Assembly: GCF_001619985.1 (NCBI RefSeq)
Contig: NW_017264199.1
Coordinates: 806,001 to 870,000, forward strand
Length of the DNA stretch: 64,000 nt
Source of the DNA: Xylona heveae TC161
Taxonomy: Eukaryota; Ascomycota; Xylonomycetes; Xylonales; Xylonaceae
Direction: 5' to 3'
The translations under genes and the position numbers were made by a program. Below are positions 20,670 through 33,177 of the stretch, piece by piece. Each line of letters begins with the position of its first letter. Positions within the stretch are counted from its first letter, which is position 1. Below the pieces are notes generated by a model. The model saw only the letters and a list, made by a program, of their open reading frames with translations. It did not search any database and was not told the origin of the DNA.

Positions 20670-23600
20670 ATGACGGAAGAATCGCATCATGATGCTGCAC
20701 TCAGCGGCGGCGAAGAATCTCCAGATATGCCCTTGGGCGGAAACCTTTCGGCTGTGACCCCTCATTTTGCGAATACTCGGGCTTATGTTCCAACGCCGCA
20801 ACAAAAATTCAAAGCCGAAGGCTCAAGCACGGAGCCCACTTCATACTTTCCATCGACATCATCCAATGCGGCATTTGATTCGCCCAGCAAAATTGCTGCA
20901 GCCGCTACGTCAAAGGAAGATTTGTTACGACGAATCAGCCTTGCTCATGCCCCGGGAAGCGTTCCGGCTCTGGCGGATGAGGATCCAAAGGCTGCACATC
21001 CTGGTCTGAGTTTGAGCGGCAATGTTATCAGCGCAACCTTCTGTATTCCTCACTCCGTTGGTTTTCGTGCCGGCGCTGACTGGGTACGTTGCAATGCCTA
21101 ATCTCCATGAAGGCGAGAGAACTAATCGTACTAGGACCTCAAATCCCGCCGCGGTACTTCTGCCCTTTTTGATTCGTTCCCTTATCTTGCATCTCCAGCG
21201 AGTCCCTGGAATCATACTTTGATCGGTTGGACGGGCGAAATCCATCCTCCTACTGAAGAGTTCACGCCGCCGGAATCGCCTTCCGACCTGGCGAATAAAC
21301 CTCAAACCGCGGCTTCGGCAGTTCCTCTCAATAAAGCCTCCGCTCCGATCCCCGTAGATGCCGAAATGCGGCCTCCCAGTCCAAATCAGGAAAAGGGATT
21401 TTTGATAACTAAGGCAGACCGCGAGCGGCTCGAAAAGCAATTGTCTCGTCACCCAGCGGGCCGCGTGGTCCCGGTGTGGTTGGCAGACGAATCAGAAGAA
21501 GACAGTCATGGAGATTTTCATCTCGAGGATCAGTCAAAATGGAGACGTTATGCTGAACATGTGCTCTATACACTTTTTCACTACAAGCAGCATGAGCCGA
21601 CGGATGGCAGAGCGGAACGAAAATGGTGGGCGGATTATTACCGCCTGAATCAAATGTTTGCCGATCGAATCATGCAGATTTACAAACCTGGCGACATTGT
21701 CTGGATTCATGACTACCATCTGCTTCTGCTTCCAAGCATTCTTCGTCAACGTCTCCCAAACATCTACATTGGCTTCTTCCTTCATATTCCTTTTCCCAGC
21801 AGTGAATTTCTCAGGTGCCTTAGTCGGCGCAAGGAGATCCTTGAAGGAGTCTTGGGCGCGAATATGATTGGCTTCCAATCATACAGTTACTCACGGCATT
21901 TCTCGTCGTGCTGCACACGTATCCTTGGGTTTGATTCGTCCTCTGCAGGAGTGGACGCCTACGGAGCCCACGTCGCTGTCGATGTATTCCCAATTGGTGT
22001 GGATGCTGCCGCCGTACTGCATTACGCTTTTGAAGACCCCATCGTCGAGGATAAGATCCAGGGCATTCGCGAACTCTATGCCGGCAAGCGGATAATAGTT
22101 GGAAGAGACCGCCTTGATACCATTCGAGGGGTCGTTCAGAAACTCATGGCCTTTGAGATCTTTTTGGAGAGATATCCGGAATGGCGAGAAAAGGTTGTTC
22201 TGATTCAGGTTACCAGCCCCGGTAGCGTTGAAGAAGAAAAGGAAGATTCGTCTGGCAAAGTCTCTAATAAAATTGCCGAGTTGGTCTCGAGGATTAACGG
22301 ACTTTACGGTTCACTTGGATTTTCTCCAGTACAACACTATCCTCAATACCTTTCCAAGGAAGAATATTTTGCGTTGCTGAGAGTAGCGGACGTTGGCCTG
22401 ATCACCAGTGTTCGAGACGGTATGAACACGACCAGTTTGGAATATGTTTTATGCCAAAAGGATAATCATGGGCCTCTCATCTTATCCGAGTTCTCTGGTA
22501 CTGCCGGCAGTCTTCCAAATGCTATCCATATCAATCCATGGGATCTTGGCGGCGTTGCTAAGTGCATCGACGATGCTCTTACCATGGCTGCTCCTGCCAA
22601 GCTAGCCCAGCACAAGAAATTATACGAGCACGTCACCAAGGACACTGTTCAGGCCTGGTCAGACAACTTTTTGCAACGCCTTTTGACAAATCTCTCGTCT
22701 TTTGACCAGTCAATCGCGACCCCGGCCCTCGACCGAGCGAAGCTGCTGGCACAATATCGCCAAGCTAAGAAGCGGCTTTTTATGTTCGACTATGACGGAA
22801 CTCTTACGCCTATTGTGAAGGATCCGCAATCCGCAATCCCGTCCGACCGTGTTCTTCGAACACTCAAGACTTTAGCTTCCGATCCTCGCAATGCGGTATG
22901 GATCATTAGCGGACGGGATCAAGCTTTTCTAGACGAATGGATGGGACATATCTCAGAACTCGGTCTCAGTGCTGAGCACGGAAGCTTCATTCGATTGCCT
23001 CGTAGCGATGATTGGGAAAATTTGACAGAGAAAACAGACATGGATTGGCAAAAAGAAGTAATCGATATTTTCCAGCACTACACTGAGAGGACACAAGGTT
23101 AGTGGACGTTCAATCGTTATTAACCAAAGATCTAAGCTTCCGCTGGTCTGTCATCGGATAGAACGCTGATCGCATTCGCGAATAGGTTCATTCATCGAGC
23201 GCAAGCGCATTGCGTTAACCTGGCATTATCGCCGCGCTGATCCCGAGTACGGCGCTTTCCAAGCTCGCGAATGTCAGAAGCATCTTGAGGAGACAGTAGC
23301 TAAGAAGTGGGATGTGGAAGTAATGACTGGCAAGGCAAATCTGGAAGTTCGACCAACCTTTGTCAATAAGGGCGAGATTGCGAAACGTCTGGTGGCCGAG
23401 TATGGACATGAAGCCGGACAACCTCCAGAATTTGTCCTTTGTCTGGGCGATGATTTTACCGACGAAGGTCAGTGCAATCCTTGACTTTTATCGATAATTC
23501 GTTTCTAACAGAATCGACAGATATGTTCAGAGCACTCCGTAATACCAAGCTACCTCAAGACCATGTCTTCTCAGTCACCGTCGGTGCCAGTTCGAAGCTC

Positions 23601-23735
23601 ACGCTAGCTAGCTGGCACTTACTGGAGCCATCGGATGTTATTTCCACCCTTGCCCTTTTGAACGGCGCGGCTGATGTTAGTGACATTGGAGCCGTGGCGG
23701 CTGTCGAAGGGAAGGTGCCAGAGTCCATGCTTTAG
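20670..23735 (+). CDS. tps2: Trehalose-6-phosphate phosphatase, Tps2 type
   Basis: Removes phosphate from trehalose 6-phosphate, the last step of trehalose synthesis, as part of the cytosolic Tps1/Tps2 complex. Exons are 20670-21083, 21135-23097, 23186-23467 and 23521-23735, giving 957 aa, as expected for mould Tps2. Introns are 51, 88 and 53 nt, all GT-AG. Residues about 1-130 are a Ser/Pro-rich N-terminus. A GT20 synthase-like domain follows (WIHDYHLLLLPSILRQRLP, FFLHIPFPSSEFLRCL, GRDRLDTIRGVVQKLMAFE, SVRDGMNTTSLEYVLCQ). The Lys of the synthase motif RLDYIKG is Arg here, which fits a non-synthase copy. The HAD phosphatase domain begins near residue 690 with FDYDGTLTPI (DxDxT), then IISGRDQAFLDEW and GDDFTDEDMFRAL (split by intron 3). 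All phosphatase motifs are intact. Confidence 0.97.
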
Positions 23736-24051
23736 GAAACGACAATGAGAGTATTTTGAGCGATATTTATGAGAGTGTATGTCATAGCCTTTGACGTGTC
23801 CGGGCGGCATTATTGATGGGAAGTATAGATGGAGTTTGGGGTGCATCATTTCATTCTGTGCCTTTCAGATGTTCATAGTCGTGGCGCAATTCTAAGCCCT
23901 ATTTTAAATGCACTGAAATATGACTTTTATGCATTTGGAATTTAATCCACGTGCACCTACAGTGAAATTTTAAGATAGATACAATTGCTGCTTTTTCTCT
24001 CTAGGGTTTAAGAATATTCAGGATGTCGAGTATAGGTGATCCACCAAGTCA
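23736..24051. other. Convergent 3' flanks of tps2 and GST genes
   Basis: This is 316 AT-rich bases between two converging genes. Nothing else seen. Confidence 0.5.
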
Positions 24052-25187
24052 TCACTTGTGCCGCTGCTGTTCCTCCTCTTGGCCCCGTCTAACCCAGAGA
24101 CTGTACTTCTCGGCATACTCTTTTTCGCCCTCCTGTTATTACTGACAATGCGTTAGTAGAGCCGCAGGTATGTACAGTAGCTTCGATAGCCCTAACAGAG
24201 TGACTGGGAGTAGGAGAGGCAAGCGAGCTGACACCTACCTTTGTCTTCATCTTCTCCTTCATCTCGAATGGCCTTGGCACATTCAATCCTTTCTGAACAG
24301 CCGGCCTTTGATTGATCCTTTGCAGCCAGTCACTGATCAATTTGAAGGGCTTCACGTCCACACCAGCCCATTCCGCCCAGTTGACCCAACTAAAGCAAGC
24401 CAGATCCGCGATTGTGCACTTGTTTCCTACAAGCCATGGGCCTTCTCTGCCAGGCTGGGCCAATTCTCTGTGCAGTGGTTCCACAGGGCCAGCATGGCTA
24501 GCCTCTGTCTTGCCAACTGTTCGGTCATTCTCCAGCTGATAGGCCAAGCGCGACTCGAGCACGGAATAAAGGCGTTTTGTCTCGGTCTGGTAGCGGTCAA
24601 TCGCGTACGGGATCTTTTCTGGGGCATAACGGTAGAAGTGATTGGATTGGCCCTTGAGCATTACAGTTAATGACATGCAGCCCAAACCAAATTATGATGC
24701 TGTGGAATTCATTTTTCCTGAAATACAGCAGTGTTTCTATATCTCACCTGCATTGGACCCAGGCTGCTTTGCATCCAGATGAGCCACTGTACCATTTCCC
24801 AATATCTTTCCGAGTTCTGAGGATAAGATAACTTGTGGTTTGGATCATATCTCTGGGTCAGATAGAGTAGAATAGCGCCGCCTTCAAAGATTCTTCTTTC
24901 CTGTGACTGGCCAACACATAAGAGTGTCTTGTCAACAATTGCCGGGACTTTTCCATTCGCTGTCGTTGCGAGTCAGCTTTAATCCCTTGGTGGACTGCTG
25001 GGGGTGCACTACGATTGATGCGCAGATACCAGTCCTCCTTCTGGACGTTTTTGCTAATGTCAACATGTTTCGTCTCGTATTTGAGTCCTAGCTCTTCAAG
25101 CACGATGCTGACTTTCTGCCCATTCGGTGTACTGTCGGTATACAAGACAATGTCCGTCTCTGGAATGGCAACGGGTAAGGTAGTCAT
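24052..25187 (-). CDS. Glutathione S-transferase, Ure2-type
   Basis: Predicted to conjugate or reduce substrates with glutathione in the cytosol; related proteins include yeast Ure2 and bacterial YfcG/YghU. Exons on the minus strand are 25013-25187, 24748-24959, 24239-24652 and 24052-24132, giving 293 aa. Introns of 53, 95 and 106 nt are GT-AG; the last has a perfect CTAAC branch. The thioredoxin-like half has [33 protein letters not shown] (restored by intron 1) and [10 protein letters not shown]. The helical half has [20 protein letters not shown]. The C-terminal tail, made by exon 4 ([17 protein letters not shown]), is charged. The start at 25187 ([12 protein letters not shown]) places the first beta strand at the usual distance. 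No prion-like Asn-rich N-terminus is present. Confidence 0.93.
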
Positions 25188-26658
25188 GATTACAAGCGTA
25201 ATATTCAATATACGTGATTTGACTCTTTTATTGGCAAGAGTTTATATTCCAAAATGTTACAAATGAGAAGTCAAAAGTCAAGGCTCGAGAAATGACTATC
25301 TCAGGGAAAGGGCAAAGCCTTAGGTGGTCTGGCCATAATAAGAGAAAGCCCATTCTTTCGTTCCTTTTCCCTTTCCCCAAGGTTCTAATTCACCTAGTAA
25401 GTAATTGACTACCAGGGCGCCTGCAAGCCACAGCATCAGACAAGGTTGGGCGGAGACAGAAGGGATTGTGTGGGAATGACGTCGTGAGAGTCAAGAGGCA
25501 TAAACCCCCGCCTTTCGGGACAGACTCCCTTTCCTAATCAGGCACGGACGTGGTGGGGGAGGGCTTTGGCTTTTGACACGGAAAAGGAAAAACCCTAGGA
25601 TGAAAACGAGTATTAGTTACTTGTATGGAGTACGGAGTAATCTTAATAATAATTGGACATGCTTTTGCTCAAGCAGTGGTAAAAGTATAACTTGTAGGCA
25701 TTTGCATCCCCATGCTGTGGCTTGAGTTACCTGTATTGTGGCTGAAATGCGGGGATAGACGACTACTGTGCGTATCCGGTTTAGTTTGGGTTTAGTTGAA
25801 AACAATAGTACGCCGTAACGGAGCGAGATAAACATCTGAAGGGGCCTCGACTCAAGTCAACTCTGACTCCGGGCTTGATCCTGCAAAATTAATGTTAATT
25901 TTTCTATATTTATTTTCACTTTATTATCTGATCTAACTCGACTACTTGCGCATGAGCTCAGGTTTCAAATTCTCAAGATGTCATGCCTTGCAAGGCTAAT
26001 TATAACAACTGAGCGGCTAGCAAAACACAATGTCACGGCCAATCATATCATCCCTAAGGCACAGAGAGAGCAAACAAAAGTCGGTAGGCGTAACCGCTCA
26101 GACCTACGTTAGCCACGACAAAAGCCTTGGAGGTTTCACGGTCTTCTCCGTTCAATCATGATATCCAAGATGGGATATACAGAAATTTCTTGTAAAGCAA
26201 GAAGGGGATTTGGCGACAATGTCAATCATGCCACATGTATCTGCAGCCGCCGGTACTGTATCGTTAAGAACGTGCTATAAGAGAGTATCCACTTCCCTGG
26301 AGCACTTTTTTCAATTTCTGTACAGGAACTTCCTTCGTTTTGTTCACTCCTACGTTTCTACTTCTTGTTTGATCTTTCCTCTCTCTCTCTGTCTCTTTCG
26401 CCAGCAATAATCCAGCATTTTTTCGAAAGTTTTCGCTCCATCAAACAGAGTTCAAATCGCATTATAACAGCTTCAATTTCCGAGACTGTCCTCAGAAGCC
26501 AGCCATTCTTTTTTCGTCTAAGAAATTTTTGTTGTATTTTATTTTTGAGTCTCTCTCTTTGACCAATTATTATTATCCTTCCGACGTCTCTGGCCTCAAT
26601 ATCAGTGCCGAAAATTATAAGAATCTTTTCCCGGAAGGAACCCTTTTCTTTCACCATC
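25188..26658. other. Divergent promoter region, GST / Ser-Thr-rich protein
   Basis: About 1.5 kb. The part next to the plus-strand gene carries CT-rich tracts (26379-26398 and around 26550), common in fungal leaders. No convincing gene seen. Confidence 0.5.
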
Positions 26659-28089
26659 ATGAAGGGGCAAATTATTGGCTCTGCAATCCTGCTCGCATTG
26701 GATGCAGTGGCTGCAGGCCCTCTTCGGCATCCTAATGCACATCGGTAAGGCCCCTATTGGATCTCTCCTGGATAGCCAACTCATCTGTTGTTCAGCTACG
26801 CAAGATCTGCAATTTTTCCGAATCATACAACAATCTCCACAGCGACCTTTATGACTTCGTCTACTCAATTGCCGTCCGACATATCACAGTTCAGTACATC
26901 TGCGTCTACTCCAAGCATACAGGCATCTGAAGGCTCATCCCCTTCTTCGGCACTGTCTTCCAACAATGATTCCCCGTCATCTACATCTCCGATCTCAAGT
27001 ATCCCCTCAGAAGAGGTCTTAGCTGCGGCTGCTGGTACCAGTATAATCCCATTGGTCCCATTAATGGTGACCTCAACGGTGGACGCAGTCACGTTCTACC
27101 AAAATGGCAAACCGGTTGCAACCAAACTAGCCACTACGCTGTCCTTTACCTCATTTTCGGAGGCAGTACAAACTGCAAGCCTCAGCTTCTCCACTGCACC
27201 GGCATCTACAGAGACATCCACCGGGAGTCTTTCAAGTGCCTTGGCTGCTGCGTCCACGACATCAGAAGAAGGAACGTCAAGCGCTGCAACCTCCAGTTAT
27301 GGGGCTCAAGACTTCTCTAGTAGCTCTCCGTTGAGCTCTTCGACTGAAGCAACGAAATTGGGAAACTCGTCCGTGCTCGCGTCATCCACGATCATTCCGC
27401 ACGCCACATCGCATTTGAGTTCAACGGTGAAGCCAGGCACATTCACCTCAGAAGTTACCTCATCAAAGCAGCCTCAAAGTTGGACCCGTCAATGGACATT
27501 TCATTCTGACATCAGCGCGACAGCATCCTCGTCCTCGTCTACTCAGTCTTCAAGCATTTCCGGTCCTAGCGCCGCGGGCTCTGTATTAACCACGCAGACG
27601 CCACAGGTAGTATCTTCTACGAGTCGAACAGATGCCGATCAGTTATTTGGGTCTTCGGTCCCCTCAAGCGCATTCCCAGCAGCCACAACCACAATATCTC
27701 TCGACTCCACTTCCCACGCTACCGTCATAGTATATCCTTCAACGAGTCCTGGAGCTTTACCTGCGTTGCAGACATCTTCAGAAACACCAGCTATCGGTGA
27801 CTCCACGAGTGCTTCTGCAATAATAGCTCCGTCAGGCTTCTCCGGCTCTCCTACAACAAGCGGATACTCTCAATCAACAAGCAGTGACGCTGTCGAGGGA
27901 ATCATCAGCAAGTCTCTGTTTCTGCTTTCGAGCGCCTCGACATTGACAAATCACGCTGAGCCGGTGCAAACGTTGGCACCCACAACGATCATCCCGGGCA
28001 TCACTATTGTCCCACTCGTACCGGCTGGAGAGATTTTCACCGTGACACAGACTGTTACGGAAACGGTTACAGCTACTGTGCATCATTAG
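26659..28089 (+). CDS. Secreted Ser/Thr-rich protein, uncharacterised
   Basis: Exons are 26659-26744 and 26796-28089, giving 459 aa. The intron is 51 nt (26745-26795; GTAAGG ... TTCAG). The first exon codes for a signal-peptide-like start (MKGQIIGSAILLALDAVAAG) with a likely cleavage after Ala. Most of the rest is Ser, Thr, Ala and Pro in short degenerate runs, as in heavily O-mannosylated wall or secreted proteins. Two short hydrophobic patches flank the low-complexity part: IIPLVPLMVTSTVDAVTFYQ near residue 110 and ITIVPLVPAGEIF near the end. The C-terminus is TVTQTVTETVTATVHH, with no hydrophobic tail for a GPI anchor. I recognise no catalytic domain. Likely a surface or secreted glycoprotein; the function is unknown. 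Confidence 0.8.
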
Positions 28090-29449
28090 AGATTTTGTCT
28101 GCACTTGATTAATCAGCCACTCGAATTAGTACGGTTGATTTGAAGTGCAAAGTTTACTCGGCGGCCGTGGTGTTGAAGTTTTAGACTTGATTTGAAGCGT
28201 TTCAATGCATTGTGCGGCGTATTGGATATAGGCTATGGATATGGCACGTTTAATAATTGATATTTGAGTGCATTTAGGAGAGTTTATGTACTCGTAAAAG
28301 AAATAGAAATAGATGCATATGGTCCCTTCAGTTCCTTTATGGTTATTTTCAAATTATTTGTGCAAGCATGCCTTCAAGAATTGAAATAATGGGCTGGACT
28401 CCTTTTTAAATTATCTTGATATTCGAACGGGTTTCCCATTCAATTAAATAAAACGAATTAATATTAATAATTTTTTTAAGGGGAAAAAAAAAAATATTGG
28501 TATTTATATATGAATTACTTGTATAAGAGTTATTAACGGCGGTGGATAAATATCGGACTACATTGGATACCATTTAACAGCTACATTTAGCGTATGCAGG
28601 GGACCTTTCGGACGCTGTTTCTCGATGAAAGAAGTCTCTGTTCCAGGGCTCTCGCAAGGGTTATACTGGCCGGACAAGCGATGGTATATCCGGAGATGCC
28701 GTTGACAGAAGACCCCCCGGCAATTGACAGCATCAGTATCCCCCCGAAATATCTCCGACTCTATCACCCCTTGCAGATTAATGCCCTGGACCAACTTTAT
28801 CGCTCAAAGTTATGGAACCATTGAAATAAATATACAATTGACTTTGTCATGTTTCATAAATGACATCTCAATGGCAACATTCTCCTTCAAATATTACCTT
28901 GAAACGTGACGGCAACACCAGACGTTTTTAGTCCAAGATACAGCTGGTCCAATTCTATCCCACACAACATTTAGCTCTAAAGCTTAACTGTTCGGCTCAT
29001 GAGCTCATGACAAGGCTGCATATCGGCGTAGCATCACCACAACAATTTTTCCTTCACACTGCTTTACGATTTGACGATTCTGGACTGATCTAACCGACCA
29101 CGCTTCACGACCAATATTCTGTTCTCAAGATTGACTTGACTCGCGATTATACGACTACCGCGCGGCCGTTGATTTGCGCGGTACTCAACTCCTTGACAAC
29201 GTCGTGGCGCCGCAACAGCAGAAGAGAACACCATTTGTCTTTACCTGAAAGAGCCTGAGGAAGGATACGCGTTTCAATTGACCACGACTTGAATCTGTCG
29301 CCTTATTCTATCCGCGCTTCGTTCGTCGGCAGCTACTCTCGACTACATAACCGCGTTTTGTTGCCGGATTTCCATACCACCGCACAACGGATGATCAGAC
29401 TCGGACTGCTGCGCGGCGTTGTGCGCTGAAAAATCGTCCCAATCTTCCA
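28090..29449. other. Intergenic: AT-rich spacer and Zn2Cys6 regulator promoter
   Basis: About 1.36 kb. A strongly AT-rich patch with T and A runs lies at about 28430-28530. Short open frames on both strands at 28558-28824 have no recognisable domain. The last few hundred bases should be promoter and leader of the downstream regulator. Confidence 0.5.
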
Positions 29450-32400
29450 ATGTCTGGTTATCCTCCTGCCTCTGCGGGGCGAGGCTTCCACATGACTACG
29501 CAATTGCCAAGCGCAAGCGCAGGAGCAGAAGGAAGGAAACCGGCCACAGGAAGCCCACACGACCCTGGCGCAGCATTGGGACGTATACCGGCTTCTGTCC
29601 CGCAGCATTCACGCGGCGCATCACCTATAATCAAATCAAGACTGGGTTCCTCAGAGGGACTGTCATTACCGGCCTTCGAAACCTTTCTCAGTGGCGCTAG
29701 ATCCCACGGGGATCCGATGCCAGGCCGGAACGCACAAGACGCTGGTTTCCCTGGTCCGGGACTGCCGGGATCGCCGCCATTGATACCCGGAATACTAGAG
29801 GCACAAACGCATCGTGGATATGATGATCGTGGAACTGCGGCGGCTGCGGCGGCCGCAGCAGCAGCAGCCGCCACTGCTGCCGTAGAGGGAAGCGCTGGCG
29901 CATCTTCCCATGCAAGCCCCGGCGGCGAAGGCAGTACGCCTTCCAAGGTAAACCGGCTACGAAAAGCCTGCGATGCATGCAGCCTACGAAAAGTCAAAGT
30001 ATGTTAGACTCTGCTCCCTTTAGCCCAACCTCCCTCTGCCCCACGAGATTTCTCCAAACTCGCTCTATATATATACATATATATATATATCCCCCATACT
30101 AATACACCACCTCAACCCATTAGTGCGACGAGAGCGGCCCGCCATGCCGCGCATGCGCTTCGCTCGATATACCATGTACATTCAACCGGCCAAGCCGGCG
30201 CCGGGGCCCTCCAAACCGACACGCCGAAGCGCTCAAGCGGCGACGTTTGGACGGGCTGCATTCTCCTAGTCATGTCACTGTCCCTGGTCCTAGCCCTGGC
30301 ACTGGCCCTGGTCGAGGCGCCGGTCTTGGTCCTGGTCCTGATGCCGATCCTACTGCTACTTTACAATCACCACCAATTGGGCTCGGGAATAATACTACTG
30401 CTACCACCACAAATACAACTACCAATACCACCACGAATACTTCTTCTGATCCTTCCTCTCCCACATACGCCGCACAAACACTCGCCTCTCTATCAACACC
30501 CCATCAACCCCTCTCTGCCGAAGCCATATGCTCGATATCCACCCTGCGACTACTCATCGACGACTACTTTATATACATGCATCCTCTTGTGCCCATCCCG
30601 CACGAGCCTTCGTTCCGCGCTGCCTTTGAACGGCGCGAAGACCGGACGAACCCGACGTTTCTCTCCCTCTTGGCATCAATGATTGCATGCCTGGTTGCGT
30701 CGTTTCCGCGCAAACCGCGACAGCGACTGACCACGAAGCGCGAGCGCTGGCTGTACCCCACCTCCGCCAGCCTGGTGAACCAGTGTCGGAAAATCGCCCT
30801 CGAGGCGCGCGGGCCGGGCTATCTCGACCGCGACCTCAGCGTGTATGATTGCGCGGTGAGCTATTTCCTGGGCTTGTCCGGCGCGTATATGCTTAACATT
30901 CGACAATGCTATGTCTATTTTGAAGAATGCGCGGCGATATTGAAGACTTCGTCGAATTTTATGATTCCCACGCCAGGCGCAAGTGCGCCGGATAGCTTGT
31001 TGTCTGATTTTGCAATGGCAACACTATCATCGTCTTCGCGGCCTGCCGGTGCGTCAACCAGCAGTCCGACGACAACGACGACGCCGGCGACGGCGACGCA
31101 GCACACTAGCACGGCTGCCGGGGCGGACTCACGCGCCGAGGTCAATTATGATAAGAATAACAACAATACTAATATTAATAATGATGATTCATATTACGAT
31201 GGATTCCGCGCCAATCACGCAGATTACATTGTGCAGGAGCTCGGCCGACGACTGTTTTGGTTGATGTTTGTCGGACTCAAGTATGTTTTCCTTTTCTCTT
31301 TTCCTTCTCTTCTTCTCCTTTTCTTCTCTCCTTTCCCTCTTCTCCTTTCCGTCCTCTACATTTCCCTTTCTTCTTATCTTGTGTCCTCTACATTTCCTTC
31401 CTCCATCTTTTACTCACCAACGACTGCAGAACGCTCCGCCAACTCGGCCTCTTCTTCAACGAACAGATCCTGCACCCTCCCACGCCGACAACGCCGTACC
31501 CGCCTCTGCCCGTCGAAGTCGACGACGCGTTCATTTTCCCAGACCGCATCGAGCACCAGCACCAGAACCAGAACCAGCAACAACCTGCGGGGTCAGGGTC
31601 AGGGACCATCTCCGAGCTCGTCGGGTTCAATTACAACGTCAAAGTATACCTGTCGGACAACCAGCTCAGCACGTTTGAGAATGCGTACGGCGTCGGCGAG
31701 TTCTTCGACTGGAGCCGCCAGCAGGCGCTGTTCCACCAGTGCTTGCGCAATGTGAAGAGAGTCTTGGACAGCGTGCCGCCGGAGTTGATGCTCAGACCGG
31801 GCAAGAGGCCTGGCGAGTTTGAGAAGTACGGTCCTTCTCATCATCATCCTCCTTCCCATTATACACATCCTCATCCTCATCCTACTCATCCTTCTCATTC
31901 TCATCCCCATCATCATCCGGCTCCGCCTTCTCATCATCCGACTCCGCCTCCGGCTCCGCCTACTTTTTCTTCTTCTTTTTCGGCGGCTGGACAATATTAT
32001 TCTCCCTCTGGAGGAGGAGCAGGAGGAGGAACGCCTGAGCGGCGGGTATACGAGAACGGAGGAGGAAGACCAGGACCAGGACTAGGCCCACGACCAAGTG
32101 CAGATATGCACCCTTGGGCAACAGCAACAGCTACGGCAATGACTACGTCCGAGAATAGAGATATCCAGTATGAAGTACAAAAGGCAAACATCTATATTAG
32201 TTGGCTGAGCATCCGATCATACGTTGTCGAAAAGTACTTTTCCGTAAGCGATGTGCAGGGCGGCGGAAATACAACAAGGTCAGATACAGCGCCATCGACG
32301 ACATCAGCCACACCAACGTCTGCGCCAGAAGATGCCCCCCACTCAAGTCCCTATCATCGTCCGGGGAGAGTCGGTGCTGCTACTGCCGCTGCTGCTGCCT

Positions 32401-32866
32401 CTTCTCCGCCGGGCGACTTCGATCTGGTGAGGCAGGAAATGGCAGCCGAGCGGGAGACCATCATCAAGGATCTCTTGCTTGTCATCAGGAGTATAAGTCA
32501 AGTCAACATGGAGCCGAATAATGGAAGCTTGGTAAGGTTTTGATCTCTCCCTTCATCCTTTGACGGCTTCTCCCCAAAGGCGTATTGGCCGAGCATCCAG
32601 CTGACCATGCGGACGTGCAGATTAATAAAATTAGACAAGTGGCTTCGACGCTCCTGAATGCGCCGCGGACGCGCAAGGGAAAGTTGGCGCTCAAAGTCGA
32701 GCAGGATCTCAAGGCGATTCTTGATCTCCTAGTGAATCTTGAGCGTCTCCAGCCGCCCACCAACAATGCACCCGTAGGGGATGCCGAAGAGAATGAGCTG
32801 CGGCATTGGGCGAGTTTGCGGGAATACCAGACTCGGTTTTCAGATATTGGCTTTTACAGCTTATGA
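29450..32866 (+). CDS. Zn2Cys6 transcription factor with long low-complexity regions
   Basis: A predicted nuclear DNA-binding regulator of 1,017 aa. Exons are 29450-29998, 30124-31280, 31430-32531 and 32621-32866; introns are 125, 149 and 89 nt. Intron 1 splits the zinc cluster: CDACSLRKVK joins CDESGPPC, then RACASLDIPC, giving CX2CX6CX6CX2CX6C near residues 177-204, followed by a basic linker with RRRGPPNRHAEALKRRRL. The middle homology region follows: SAEAICSISTLRLLIDDYF, PHEPSFRAAFERRED, LGLSGAYMLNIRQCYVYFEECA, LGRRLFWLMFVGLKTLRQLG and VQKANIYISWLSIRSYVVEKYF, ending INKIRQVASTLLNAPRTRKG. Between these lie an Ala run (29833-29880), Gly-Pro repeats, Thr/Asn runs and a His/Pro-rich stretch (31835-31950). 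The target genes are not evident from the sequence. Confidence 0.9.
30066..30090. repeat. AT dinucleotide microsatellite in intron 1 of the Zn2Cys6 gene
   Basis: A TA/AT run interrupted once by C, lying inside the 125-nt intron between the two halves of the zinc cluster. Confidence 0.85.
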
Positions 32867-33177
32867 TTTTGTGCCGCGGTGTCACGGTTCGGTTTTGGAT
32901 GAGCCTAATTCTTTGAAGGGTATCTTTTTTTTTTCTTCGGCGTATCGCAGCTTGGTAATTCTCGTGGGCGTTATATGCGGACTAAAATGTCGATACTACG
33001 GCGTTGTGCGTTGTGCGTTTGGATAGGCAGGAAAAGTAAAAGAGAGGGCGAGCGAAAGTATTTTTTTGGACCGCTGAGATGCAATGATAGTACAGAAGGA
33101 TACAAAATGAACTTGCAAAAAGTAAAAATGTCCGTATATAAACCATGCGCCTGACTATATGAAAAGGGATTCTGAGC
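32867..33177. other. Convergent 3' flanks of Zn2Cys6 and RRT8-like genes
   Basis: This is 311 bases between two converging genes, with T-rich runs. No gene seen. Confidence 0.5.

Noticed and set aside
28558-28824. Open frames of about 76-78 codons on both strands.
   Set aside because: No domain, signal or splice context, and the two frames overlap each other.
31281-31429. Continuous open frame through a pyrimidine-rich stretch of the Zn2Cys6 gene, giving a hydrophobic FLFSFPSLLLLFF segment.
   Set aside because: It is bounded by GTATGT and TGCAG, and removing it restores the conserved LFWLMFVGLKTLRQLG block, so it is an intron rather than a membrane segment.
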